A stretch of 64,000 nt of DNA from G963663615 sp963663615 (GTDB lineage Bacteria; Bacteroidota; Ignavibacteria; Ignavibacteriales; Melioribacteraceae), in NCBI GenBank assembly GCA_963663615.1, contig OY760517.1, positions 2,666,001 through 2,730,000 of the forward strand. The letters are read 5' to 3'. The translations under genes were made by a program, and so were the position numbers. The notes below the pieces were generated by a model, which saw only the letters and a program-made list of their open reading frames with translations, was not told the origin of the DNA and did no database searches. Of this stretch, positions 33,968 through 42,562 are shown one piece after another. Every line of letters begins with the position of its first letter. Positions within the stretch are counted from its first letter, which is position 1.

Positions 33968-36949
33968 TTATTTAAGATAATTCAAAATTTTGTTCATAAG
34001 TTCAGTTTGCTTTAATTCATCCAGAACTGTTTCAAATGGAAAACCCAAAAGGACCAAACTATAATCCCCTTTATACCCAACGGCAGCATTATAACTGTTT
34101 TCGGTATAACGCATAAGCGAAACACTTTCACCATGTACAGGAGAAATAGCATCAGCAGCTTCAACACAATATATATCTTTATTAAGACTTGTATTAAACT
34201 TGTAAGTATTATCGATGCTATCAAAAGTATCATTAGTAATAAAAACATCACCTTTTCGGGATGCATGGTTCGAATTCCAGATAAACTTGAGTACATCCTT
34301 GGCAAATTCTTTATCTGCTTTTGATGCACGAACAGTTTTTACAAGTCCGGTCCCAATATATGCACCGGAAATAAACAACTTGCCACCAGCATTTGTATAG
34401 TTGGTAATAGCAGTTCTAAGCTCGGTTGGGAAAGTTTCATATTGCGGTTTTTCAATTTCTTCAGGTATATCTCTTGGCTTAAAAGTTTCCTTTTCTTCAC
34501 CAAGTATAAGATCAACAAGCTTGTAATTATTCATTGAAACAGTATTACTGAAAATTGATTCGTCACTTACAGAAACAAAAGAACAACCATTGTTTAACAA
34601 AGCCTTGCCATGAATATAAGGAAAATCGAAAGTGTTACCTGCAATAATATTTGTTTCCTCATCGGCATAGCTTCCACCATGACCCGGTGCATCATTGCTC
34701 AAAAATTTGGAGCTTAGCAGAAAATCATTCTGCTCACCTGTAAAACCAAGATCATATTTATAAGGAACACCATTATCAATACTATTAAGGAAACCGCCAT
34801 AAGTTGAATCTTCAAAATAGTATGGTGCAGCAACACGATCAAATCCGTTAATAACAAGAGCTGTATCAGTAGAATTTTCGGCAATACCGAACGATAGAAT
34901 TTCGGAAGGGAAACTTTTACCACCCTTGTTAACTGCCTCAACCTTGAATGAATAGATATTACCAGCTTTGATATCTTCAAATACAAATTCAGGTTTATCG
35001 GTTACAGTTCCGTTATTAAAACCACCATTATTAACACGAGTATAAACAATAAATTTATCGGCATTAGCAGTTTCTTCGAGTGTATCCACAACCGGTTTCC
35101 ACGCAAGTTTAACTACATTGGAATCAGTAAATTCACCATAAAAATGATCAACCGGTAATGGTTGAACAACATATTCGTAATCATATTGTGTAGCTAAATA
35201 CTTAAGTGTTGATTTGTAAATAGCCCGTGAAACATCGAATCTAAAATCAGGATCCAGCATAAACTGCATGTCCAGAAAATTCTGATGTGATAGCAACTCA
35301 ATCAATACTCCCGGAAAGTTTGGTCTAAATGCCTCACTATACAAAGCATCCATTAACTGCCTTCTGTTCCAAGCAGGATCATATTTAGCCATAATATCTT
35401 CAACAATCTGGGTCTGCATAATATCCGCATAATCCCTGTTAGTCTGTCTTGATACCCCGTCAGGGAACGTATTTACCGAGTCAAGATCCGTTGAGCTATA
35501 AATTAGTAATGTGCCAACTGTAGTATCGTTCCTTGTAATACCAGCATCAGTGTGGAAGGCAATTGATGCATCCATAGGAATACCCAACCCTTTTACATCT
35601 CTGTTAACATTAGGTCCAAACGGTGCTCCGTATAGATAGTTGGCATATTCACCACGACTTTTATAATCATCGCTGTAATCGTTTTTATTATCATTAAAAC
35701 TGTAAACAAGTGTATCAGGCATACCAGCATACTGTAACCAATATCTTGATCCTTCAACAAATTTTGGTCTGCCACTTGTTTTACCATTACGTTTAACAAC
35801 ACCCATTCCGCCACCAAAGCGAACAGCATCTGCAGTAACATATTTACCCGGCTCGGAGGATTTATTTGAAAGCTTAACACCTCTTAACAGGTTTAATCCT
35901 TCGTTAAACTTAAAGCTGCCCAAATAGTGCCATGTTCCGCCACCAATTTGCTGATTAACCTTAAATTCGGTTTTACCCCCTTCATGGTAAACGGTATAAT
36001 GAGCATCCGTTACATTGTTATCATCCTGCTGCCATGAAACATATACTGCATATTCCGAAGTTTCCTTTATTTCCGGGTTCCAGATTACGGAAGCGGTTTC
36101 GGTGGTATTCGATTTGACCTTTCGAGCTGTACCATCCAAAAACGGATTAAAATTAGCTTCGTAAGGTGGTTCCCCATAATTGAATCCAGGATTATCACAG
36201 TTGCTCCACTCAAAACCATCGGATGAAACTTCTTTATAAGTGCCGTTAATATCCGGAGTATCATTATCAACAACAGCTTCTGTTTTATTCAAATCTCTTT
36301 CACGAGGCACAAATACAGTTGCACCTGCATTTTCCATCATTGGTATTATATACGGTACAGTAAAAGCCATAGGTATCAAATCTTCAACCGTCTGGAATAA
36401 TCGGGCACGCTGCCATTCCCATCTGTCTGAGCGACGGCTATAATACCATCCGTGACTATGCCAGACAATTACATTTTTATCATACAAACCGTTTTCGTAC
36501 TTCTCACCCTCTCGCTGAATAAGGGGTACAGGTCTATCAACTTTTTTGGCAAGTTTCGAAACATCATAGGTATCTTTACTGCTCCTGAAAAAATTTGGAA
36601 TAAGTTTTTCAACAGGGGCACCGTTTGCATAAAATTGCAATTTAAGATTATCATTTTCAGTTATGATATCTTTTCGGGCAATTTCGTACAATTTTTCAAC
36701 ATTATTTTCCCTGAAAGGCATGTATCCAAATCGCTTGTTCATAAAAATGGCAAGCACATTATCTTTCATTTTTACTTCAAACGTATCAACTCTAGCCCCT
36801 CTCGGTGCATCGAAATCGTACTTACCGGTTAACATATTATCCGAAAACAACATAACTCTTTCTTCAAGAGTCATATCTTCTTTTTGCAATTGGGAGCTAC
36901 AACCTGCTGCAAAAAGCAAAATCAAAATAAGAGAGAATAACTTTTTCAT
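33968..36949 (-). CDS. Lipoprotein: amidase-like, with golvesin-type and FN3 domains
   Basis: A 993-residue lipoprotein (lipobox FAAGC, Cys17). Zinc-amidase-like elements are IVWHSHGWYY (about residue 165), SIAFHTDAG (about 478) and PGVLIELLSHQNFLD (about 555), giving the His/His/Glu order of N-acetylmuramoyl-L-alanine amidases. A golvesin/xanthan-lyase-type beta domain (about 285-385, ending VTADAVRFGGG) is inserted between the first two. An FN3 domain follows (about 625-715), then a C-terminal domain of about 270 residues (FISGAYIGTG) of unknown type. Members of this family are annotated both as amidase and as xanthan lyase, and the substrate is uncertain. It follows the PhyH gene by 22 bases. 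Confidence 0.78.
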   Translation of the reverse strand: MKKLFSLILILLFAAGCSSQLQKEDMTLEERVMLFSDNMLTGKYDFDAPRGARVDTFEVKMKDNVLAIFMNKRFGYMPFRENNVEKLYEIARKDIITENDNLKLQFYANGAPVEKLIPNFFRSSKDTYDVSKLAKKVDRPVPLIQREGEKYENGLYDKNVIVWHSHGWYYSRRSDRWEWQRARLFQTVEDLIPMAFTVPYIIPMMENAGATVFVPRERDLNKTEAVVDNDTPDINGTYKEVSSDGFEWSNCDNPGFNYGEPPYEANFNPFLDGTARKVKSNTTETASVIWNPEIKETSEYAVYVSWQQDDNNVTDAHYTVYHEGGKTEFKVNQQIGGGTWHYLGSFKFNEGLNLLRGVKLSNKSSEPGKYVTADAVRFGGGMGVVKRNGKTSGRPKFVEGSRYWLQYAGMPDTLVYSFNDNKNDYSDDYKSRGEYANYLYGAPFGPNVNRDVKGLGIPMDASIAFHTDAGITRNDTTVGTLLIYSSTDLDSVNTFPDGVSRQTNRDYADIMQTQIVEDIMAKYDPAWNRRQLMDALYSEAFRPNFPGVLIELLSHQNFLDMQFMLDPDFRFDVSRAIYKSTLKYLATQYDYEYVVQPLPVDHFYGEFTDSNVVKLAWKPVVDTLEETANADKFIVYTRVNNGGFNNGTVTDKPEFVFEDIKAGNIYSFKVEAVNKGGKSFPSEILSFGIAENSTDTALVINGFDRVAAPYYFEDSTYGGFLNSIDNGVPYKYDLGFTGEQNDFLLSSKFLSNDAPGHGGSYADEETNIIAGNTFDFPYIHGKALLNNGCSFVSVSDESIFSNTVSMNNYKLVDLILGEEKETFKPRDIPEEIEKPQYETFPTELRTAITNYTNAGGKLFISGAYIGTGLVKTVRASKADKEFAKDVLKFIWNSNHASRKGDVFITNDTFDSIDNTYKFNTSLNKDIYCVEAADAISPVHGESVSLMRYTENSYNAAVGYKGDYSLVLLGFPFETVLDELKQTELMNKILNYLK

Positions 36950-36971
36950 ATAAATTCCGTTTGTATCAGTT

Positions 36972-37826
36972 TTATTTTAACAATGGTGTAAATTCAGTAT
37001 CAATTTTATCGCCGTTACTTAACCCGTTACAGGATTTATGCGTTTTATTTCTTTCATCGGAAGCATCATATTTCACTCCGTCCCCTATATAAATAACAGT
37101 CATAGCTTCTCTGGTTTCCATAGTACGGTTAGCTCTTGCTCCATGAAATGTTAGACCGGAATGGAATGTTGCACTACCAGCCTTGAGCGGTACAAAAACT
37201 TTATCTTCGGGATTAAGTGCGTCGGGATGATGAGGATTCTTGAATATGTCAACATATTCCTTGATACCGGTTTTATGAGTACCTGTATAAAAATAGAGGC
37301 ATCCTTTCTCAACAGGCACATTATTAAGAGCCATCCACATTGTGGTTGTATTACCGGGTTCGGCAACAGGCCAGTAACTTGAATCCTGATGAACATCAGT
37401 ATGCCTTCCGTCAGCCTCTTTAAATAAAGCCTGATCGTGCCATAACCTTGCCCCTTTTGCCTGCATTAAATCCTTTGCCAAGCCGGCAAATCTTTTTCCA
37501 AAAACATAATTCTTCACTGCTGGAAAATCAAAAGCAAGATACCCGCATTGCAAAAATGATTGCTCATATTGCGACTTTTCAGCAAGTAATCTTTTGTCGT
37601 GTTCTTTTCGTAAATAAACAGCAGCCTGAACAATTTTTTGGGTATATGCCAAAATTTCACCCGTTAATATATTAGGTATCTCAACAAAACCATTTTTATC
37701 GTAGAATTCTATTTTTTCAGAGGGAATATTAAGGGGAGTGTTATAAATTTCAAGAACTTCGTCAGGAGTATCGGAATTAAGCAATTCCAAGGCTTTATTC
37801 TTATCAAAACCCTCAACTTTATACAT
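36972..37826 (-). CDS. Phytanoyl-CoA dioxygenase (PhyH) family oxygenase
   Basis: From ATG 37826 (GGGAAG 6 bases upstream) the product is 284 residues. It is an Fe(II)/2-oxoglutarate oxygenase with a jelly-roll core. Iron ligands are readable as HQD in TDVHQDSSYW (about 160) and the distal H in LTFHGARANRT (about 232), followed by the 2-oxoglutarate arginine. HDQALFKEADGRHTDVHQD and KGCLYFYTGTHK are typical of the family. The substrate is unknown. It is the first gene of a two-gene operon with the amidase-like lipoprotein, a pairing without an obvious pathway. Confidence 0.88.
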   Translation of the reverse strand: MYKVEGFDKNKALELLNSDTPDEVLEIYNTPLNIPSEKIEFYDKNGFVEIPNILTGEILAYTQKIVQAAVYLRKEHDKRLLAEKSQYEQSFLQCGYLAFDFPAVKNYVFGKRFAGLAKDLMQAKGARLWHDQALFKEADGRHTDVHQDSSYWPVAEPGNTTTMWMALNNVPVEKGCLYFYTGTHKTGIKEYVDIFKNPHHPDALNPEDKVFVPLKAGSATFHSGLTFHGARANRTMETREAMTVIYIGDGVKYDASDERNKTHKSCNGLSNGDKIDTEFTPLLK

Positions 37827-37909
37827 ATTACTTCCCTGCCAAGTTAACAAAACGTATTATCTTAATTTACGCCTTTGGGGAGCAAAAAGAAAGTACAAAT
37901 ATAATAAAA

Positions 37910-37932
37910 ACCCCCTCAAATACAGAGGGGGT
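37910..37932 (-). terminator. Intrinsic terminator of the TonB/cargo/PorV operon
   Basis: ACCCCCTC (37910-37917) pairs with GAGGGGGT (37925-37932), loop of 7. On the minus strand five T follow. It ends the operon running from 45328 to 37948. Confidence 0.88.
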
Positions 37933-37947
37933 ATAATTGTTATATTA

Positions 37948-38964
37948 TTAGAATTTAACACCCATACCAAAGTAATGAACTTCAGTAAGGCGACCAAAAT
38001 CCTGATAAGCATAGTCAATTTGTACATTTATTGAACTAACCAATCTGTAGTTAATACCAGCACCAAGTGTTAAACCCTGTTCAGTATCTTGTTCGAACAA
38101 TGATTTATACCCTGCACGTACAAACAACATTTTATTCCAGCAGTATTCCATACCAGCATTCAGGTATTCGTAATGATCATTTGGATGTATTGCATCAATA
38201 GCAACAGTAAGTCTGTTTTGTTCTTCCTTGATAACATCAGAAGCAACACCAATTCTAAAAATAAGAGGCATTTCAAATTCTTCCATTTCAAGATCAGTAT
38301 TAATCAGGTTACCATTCTGTCCACCAACTTCTTTAAGTGTGATAATATCACGACCGTCCATTTTCATTTTTGAACCGAAGTTAGAGATACTGGCAGCAAT
38401 ACGCAATTCATTAAGAACGTTTATTTTATACATTGTACCAATATCAATAGCAAAACCGGTAGCCGATTCATGCCAAATATATTCGTTTATATATTTAGCA
38501 TTAAAACCGATTGAAAAGTTATCAGTAAGGAACCTGGCATAACTAATACCAAGTGCAATAGAACCAGTAGAAAAATACTCGCCTGTACCCTGAGGTTCTT
38601 CAACAGTTCTTACAAGCATTTCATCCATGCTTAATACAGAAACAAACGCTCCAATGGTCCCGATACCAGGAACGTAAGAAGTAACACCTGCAAAATCAAG
38701 ATCAATATCAGCTATCCAATCAACATGATTAAAGTAAGCACTTCTCGAATTATTATAAGCAATACCCGCCGGATTCCAGTAAATAGAAGATACGTCATCA
38801 GGAGTAGCAGTTAAAGCACCGCCCATTGCAACAGCACGCGGACTAACGCCTACCTTGAGGAACTGCGCCGCGGTGGTAGCAGTTTTCACCAGATTTTGCC
38901 CCTTTGCCGGTAATGCCAATAAAGAAGCAAAGATAATGACGAGTAATATTTTTGTATATTTCAT
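37948..38964 (-). CDS. PorV/PorQ-family outer-membrane beta-barrel protein
   Basis: From ATG 38964 (GGAG 7 bases upstream) the product is 338 residues. The signal peptide (ending LPAKGQ) is followed by a family-typical start (AAQFLKVGVSPRAVAMGG, then SSIYWNPAGIA). The remainder alternates beta strands as in the FadL-like PorV/PorQ proteins of the type IX secretion system. It ends with a C-terminal aromatic strand (YFGMGVKF). PorV proteins carry cargo from the translocon to the attachment complex. This copy is last in an operon after a TonB receptor and a 1,174-residue secreted protein and may be dedicated to it. Confidence 0.82.
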   Translation of the reverse strand: MKYTKILLVIIFASLLALPAKGQNLVKTATTAAQFLKVGVSPRAVAMGGALTATPDDVSSIYWNPAGIAYNNSRSAYFNHVDWIADIDLDFAGVTSYVPGIGTIGAFVSVLSMDEMLVRTVEEPQGTGEYFSTGSIALGISYARFLTDNFSIGFNAKYINEYIWHESATGFAIDIGTMYKINVLNELRIAASISNFGSKMKMDGRDIITLKEVGGQNGNLINTDLEMEEFEMPLIFRIGVASDVIKEEQNRLTVAIDAIHPNDHYEYLNAGMEYCWNKMLFVRAGYKSLFEQDTEQGLTLGAGINYRLVSSINVQIDYAYQDFGRLTEVHYFGMGVKF

Positions 38965-39010
38965 AAAAAACTCCATTTTCTTTCGAATGCAATCATTCAG
39001 ATACACATTC

Positions 39011-42000
39011 CTACTTAATAAGGGCAAATTTAACTATTTTTTCTCCTACACCGGGTGCATCGATATGCGCAATGTAAACGCCATAAGCCACACCAAAACC
39101 ATCTTTATTAAGCAGATTCCAATATTCCCTCGCATGAGTAGTACCAGCGTCATGTTCAAGGGTAGTTACGAGTTCGCCACTTAATGTATATATTCTTATT
39201 GTACATTTCGAAGGCAAGTTTTCGAAATAGATCCTTCTTTCACCACGACTTTGGTTAGGTAGTGCGTTAACAGGTTCTATTTCGTTATAACCAACATAAG
39301 GGTTAGGTACAACATAAATATCATCCATCGAATTTTCGGCTTTTGCATTATCAACCTTGCCACTTTCAGTTTCAAATGTAAACACATCATCATATCTGAA
39401 AGGACGCTTGGTTCTAAGTACAAATACATCGCCATCAGTTGGAGGAATTAGTGTAGCCAGCGAATCAGCAGGATCAGCCCAAATAAACTGCCATGCAACG
39501 GTATCTTTCGTAGTTGCCTGTGCATTAGGAACATACAACAACATGATTTCACCTTTACTTATCATGGAGTCCTGAGAAGTTCTGCTTTCTCTAAGCACGG
39601 TTAATACCTTCTGTGGTTCATAACCAGGAGTAATTTCCCTTACCGAATAGTTTACAGGTATCATCTTTCTACCATCGAAAGCTGAGTCTATATGTTCAGA
39701 TGAGAAAGTAATTTCATAATCAGCCGGATATCTGAATTTATTAGCTCCTGCTGTTGCAAAACGCAAGTCAACATTTGCGTTGGTATTACCTTCAACCCAA
39801 CCTGAGTTTTCAATATCAACATCTACTATCGGTTCATCGTAAAGTTTTAACTGAACACCATCAAATATCGGATTTGTATCTTCACCTTCAAATGCAGTAC
39901 TTGCAACCATAACATAGTTACGGTATGTAAACGTACAGTTTGCTTCAACAGGAACACTACTTGTTCCGGTACGGCGAATTGATCCAGTTAGATAGTTAAC
40001 AACATAATCGGCACCTTCGGTAAAAGTATTGCCGCCAGCATCTTTTAGCTCTACATAACTATCTTCCGAAATATTTCCATATGCCAATTGCGTAAAGTTT
40101 GTATCATAAAATACAACTGTTTCAGTTTTTGGTAACATATCAAGAACATCATAGTTAAGGTTACCTAATTTGGTATCCATATAACTAATGGAGTCGTGAA
40201 ATGATATTTGATATTTGCCATTATCTACTATCTGAAGATCATCCATAACATTTACTTCAATTTTGGCAGTTGCACGTCCGTTTTCATGAACAAGAATATC
40301 AGAACTTACAGGAGGCTCAACATAACCTGATGCACGTGGTCCCGGTACAACACCAACTGTATTTTTGTCGTAAACAAGTTCGGCGGTAATAGGGTCTTCA
40401 AATATTTTTTTTGTTGTTTCAGTAGGCGGAATTGCTGTTTTGTCACCATGGTCATAAGCTACAACCGCATAGTAATAGGTTTGACCGTTAACAACTTTGT
40501 TTGAATCAACATAAGAATGTACAATACCAGTATTATCACCAAGATAGTAGTGAACACCACGACCCTGATACTCAACCGGATGATACCCTACCCATTCATC
40601 TTCAATGCCGGTATCATACAATCCGTTTTTATTTATATCTTCGTAAGGTTCATCGTTGTTCCAATAACCATTCTGATCAAGATCTGTAAATGGTTCATCA
40701 ACAAAGTCAACATCAAATTTAGCTTCAGTACCGTCAAGAGCTAACAAAGGCTGATTAAGGAACGGGGAGTTACGACCGTCTGTGATAGTCTGAATATCAC
40801 TAAAATCAGGTTCGGTACTTCTGTAAATTACATATCCTTCAAAGTCCTTTCCGGTAATTGGGTCCACACTTGTTTCTGCAGCACTATCCCAATAAAGAGT
40901 AACTTTTTTATCACCAGGAACAGCAGTAACTGTTGGAGTTAGCGGGGGTTTGAAGAACTGATAGTTTTCGTTATAAATTGTCTGAATGGTTTCAGCGGAA
41001 AGTAACAGATCGGAATAACTGTTACCATAAAGCAGAGCCATGGAAATACGTTTTGATTCTTCTGCGTCAAGAGAAATATAACCTGAACCAAATATGAACA
41101 CAAGGTCTTGTCTGTTCTGAATATCAGAGAAATCACCAGGAGTTAAACGGCTCCACATGTTTTCATCATCATTTATTGCACCACCAGTCTTCCATTTCCA
41201 GCTGTTAAAACTTGTCAAACCAATCTGGTCAGACTCATCTTTATCTGTAAACTCAAAGTTAGGTTCACCCGGATACAAAGGATCGGGAGCACCATCTGGT
41301 AAAGTTAAACCAGCAGTAGGATAACCATCGCCTTCACCTTCATCACCAGTGTCAGCAACACCATCAATACCAACGTCATGTTTATTTATGTCCCAGTCAT
41401 TATCATTATCTATACCATCGTACTGAGTTTCATCAATATAACCGTCACCATCATTATCTTTACCATCAACCGCACCAGGCGATTCAAGGAATTTACATGC
41501 AATATAACCAACTCTTAAACCGCGATCACCTTCCCTGTCTTCATCATAGAAGTAAACCATACTTCTTGCGTAAACAGGAATATTATCAACATTCACGTCA
41601 GGAGTACTAGAAGGAGGAACGAAGAAACCACTATCATCAGTATTTTCAGGAGAACCACCACCAACATCAGCATCACCGTAAATACCAAAAACAACTGTAT
41701 CCAAATCCTTAGGGCTTGTATTTGTTACAGTATAAACAAAGAATATTGTATTTTCAGCAAGAGGGTTACTCCACTGAAAAGCACGACCATCAATCTGAAC
41801 ACCCAAACCACGACGAGTAGAATCATCAGGGAAAGGGAAATAATCAAATTCGGCATTATCACGGTCATCCATTGCCCAATATACTTCAAGATCGGCATTG
41901 GTTGCACCACGCGAAAGGAAACCTGGCCATACATATTCACCTTTTCTTTCATCGTACCAGGAACGAGGCCAGCTATCAGGTTTACCATCACCATCAGAAT

Positions 42001-42535
42001 CCACAGCAGGATTTGAAGCCATTCTTATCTGATCAGGATCAGCATAACCTTCCAAAGGCTGCCACTGCCATAAGTCAGTTGCATCATTAGGGTTAACTTC
42101 GAAAAGACCACCGTAGTCATTAAGTGCATCCGAAACTATATGTTTAACTTCGCCTGATGTATCAACTACCGAAGCAGCAATAAATGGACAAAACTGAAAT
42201 AAGTACCCAAGATTGTTCCAAACACCGTTGGCATTATGTCTTACCAAACCGTAACCTGGTCCAATACCACCGTAATTATAAACAGCGGCAGTAATACGGT
42301 TACCATTCATAATGAATGATTTTCTGTTTTCACTACCAGTAGTTTTACCAATTCGAATATAATTATCCTTCATTGGTTCGGCAGTGCTATTGCTTACCTT
42401 TTTATTATTGGCTTCCAACTGCTTAAGTGCATTTACGGCACTCTGAAGTTCAGAGTCTTCGGTTTGTGCAGCAACACCAATATTAAGTAGCAGTAAAGCA
42501 AGTAATATTTTTATTGCAAGTTTATTAAATGTCAT
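39011..42535 (-). CDS. Giant secreted protein with Asp-rich loops and FlgD-like C-terminal domain
   Basis: 1,174 residues. The signal peptide (1-23, ending GVAAQ) leads to a region with W/D-rich strands. An Asp/Gly-rich Ca2+-loop-like stretch near residues 355-405 includes DGKDNDGDGYID and DGIDNDNDWD. An FN3-like segment begins at about 545 (TPTVTAVPGDKKVTLYWDSA), and further beta domains follow. The last 90 residues (IYVVPNPYVGYNEIEP, RGERRIYFENLPSKCTIRI, ending VKFALIK) form a variant sorting or FlgD-Ig-like domain. It is co-transcribed with a TonB receptor and a PorV-like protein. It is likely a surface-exposed partner of the receptor, with unknown ligand. Confidence 0.78.
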   Translation of the reverse strand: MTFNKLAIKILLALLLLNIGVAAQTEDSELQSAVNALKQLEANNKKVSNSTAEPMKDNYIRIGKTTGSENRKSFIMNGNRITAAVYNYGGIGPGYGLVRHNANGVWNNLGYLFQFCPFIAASVVDTSGEVKHIVSDALNDYGGLFEVNPNDATDLWQWQPLEGYADPDQIRMASNPAVDSDGDGKPDSWPRSWYDERKGEYVWPGFLSRGATNADLEVYWAMDDRDNAEFDYFPFPDDSTRRGLGVQIDGRAFQWSNPLAENTIFFVYTVTNTSPKDLDTVVFGIYGDADVGGGSPENTDDSGFFVPPSSTPDVNVDNIPVYARSMVYFYDEDREGDRGLRVGYIACKFLESPGAVDGKDNDGDGYIDETQYDGIDNDNDWDINKHDVGIDGVADTGDEGEGDGYPTAGLTLPDGAPDPLYPGEPNFEFTDKDESDQIGLTSFNSWKWKTGGAINDDENMWSRLTPGDFSDIQNRQDLVFIFGSGYISLDAEESKRISMALLYGNSYSDLLLSAETIQTIYNENYQFFKPPLTPTVTAVPGDKKVTLYWDSAAETSVDPITGKDFEGYVIYRSTEPDFSDIQTITDGRNSPFLNQPLLALDGTEAKFDVDFVDEPFTDLDQNGYWNNDEPYEDINKNGLYDTGIEDEWVGYHPVEYQGRGVHYYLGDNTGIVHSYVDSNKVVNGQTYYYAVVAYDHGDKTAIPPTETTKKIFEDPITAELVYDKNTVGVVPGPRASGYVEPPVSSDILVHENGRATAKIEVNVMDDLQIVDNGKYQISFHDSISYMDTKLGNLNYDVLDMLPKTETVVFYDTNFTQLAYGNISEDSYVELKDAGGNTFTEGADYVVNYLTGSIRRTGTSSVPVEANCTFTYRNYVMVASTAFEGEDTNPIFDGVQLKLYDEPIVDVDIENSGWVEGNTNANVDLRFATAGANKFRYPADYEITFSSEHIDSAFDGRKMIPVNYSVREITPGYEPQKVLTVLRESRTSQDSMISKGEIMLLYVPNAQATTKDTVAWQFIWADPADSLATLIPPTDGDVFVLRTKRPFRYDDVFTFETESGKVDNAKAENSMDDIYVVPNPYVGYNEIEPVNALPNQSRGERRIYFENLPSKCTIRIYTLSGELVTTLEHDAGTTHAREYWNLLNKDGFGVAYGVYIAHIDAPGVGEKIVKFALIK

Positions 42536-42562
42536 TTTTGTTTATCTCCATTATTACAAACC

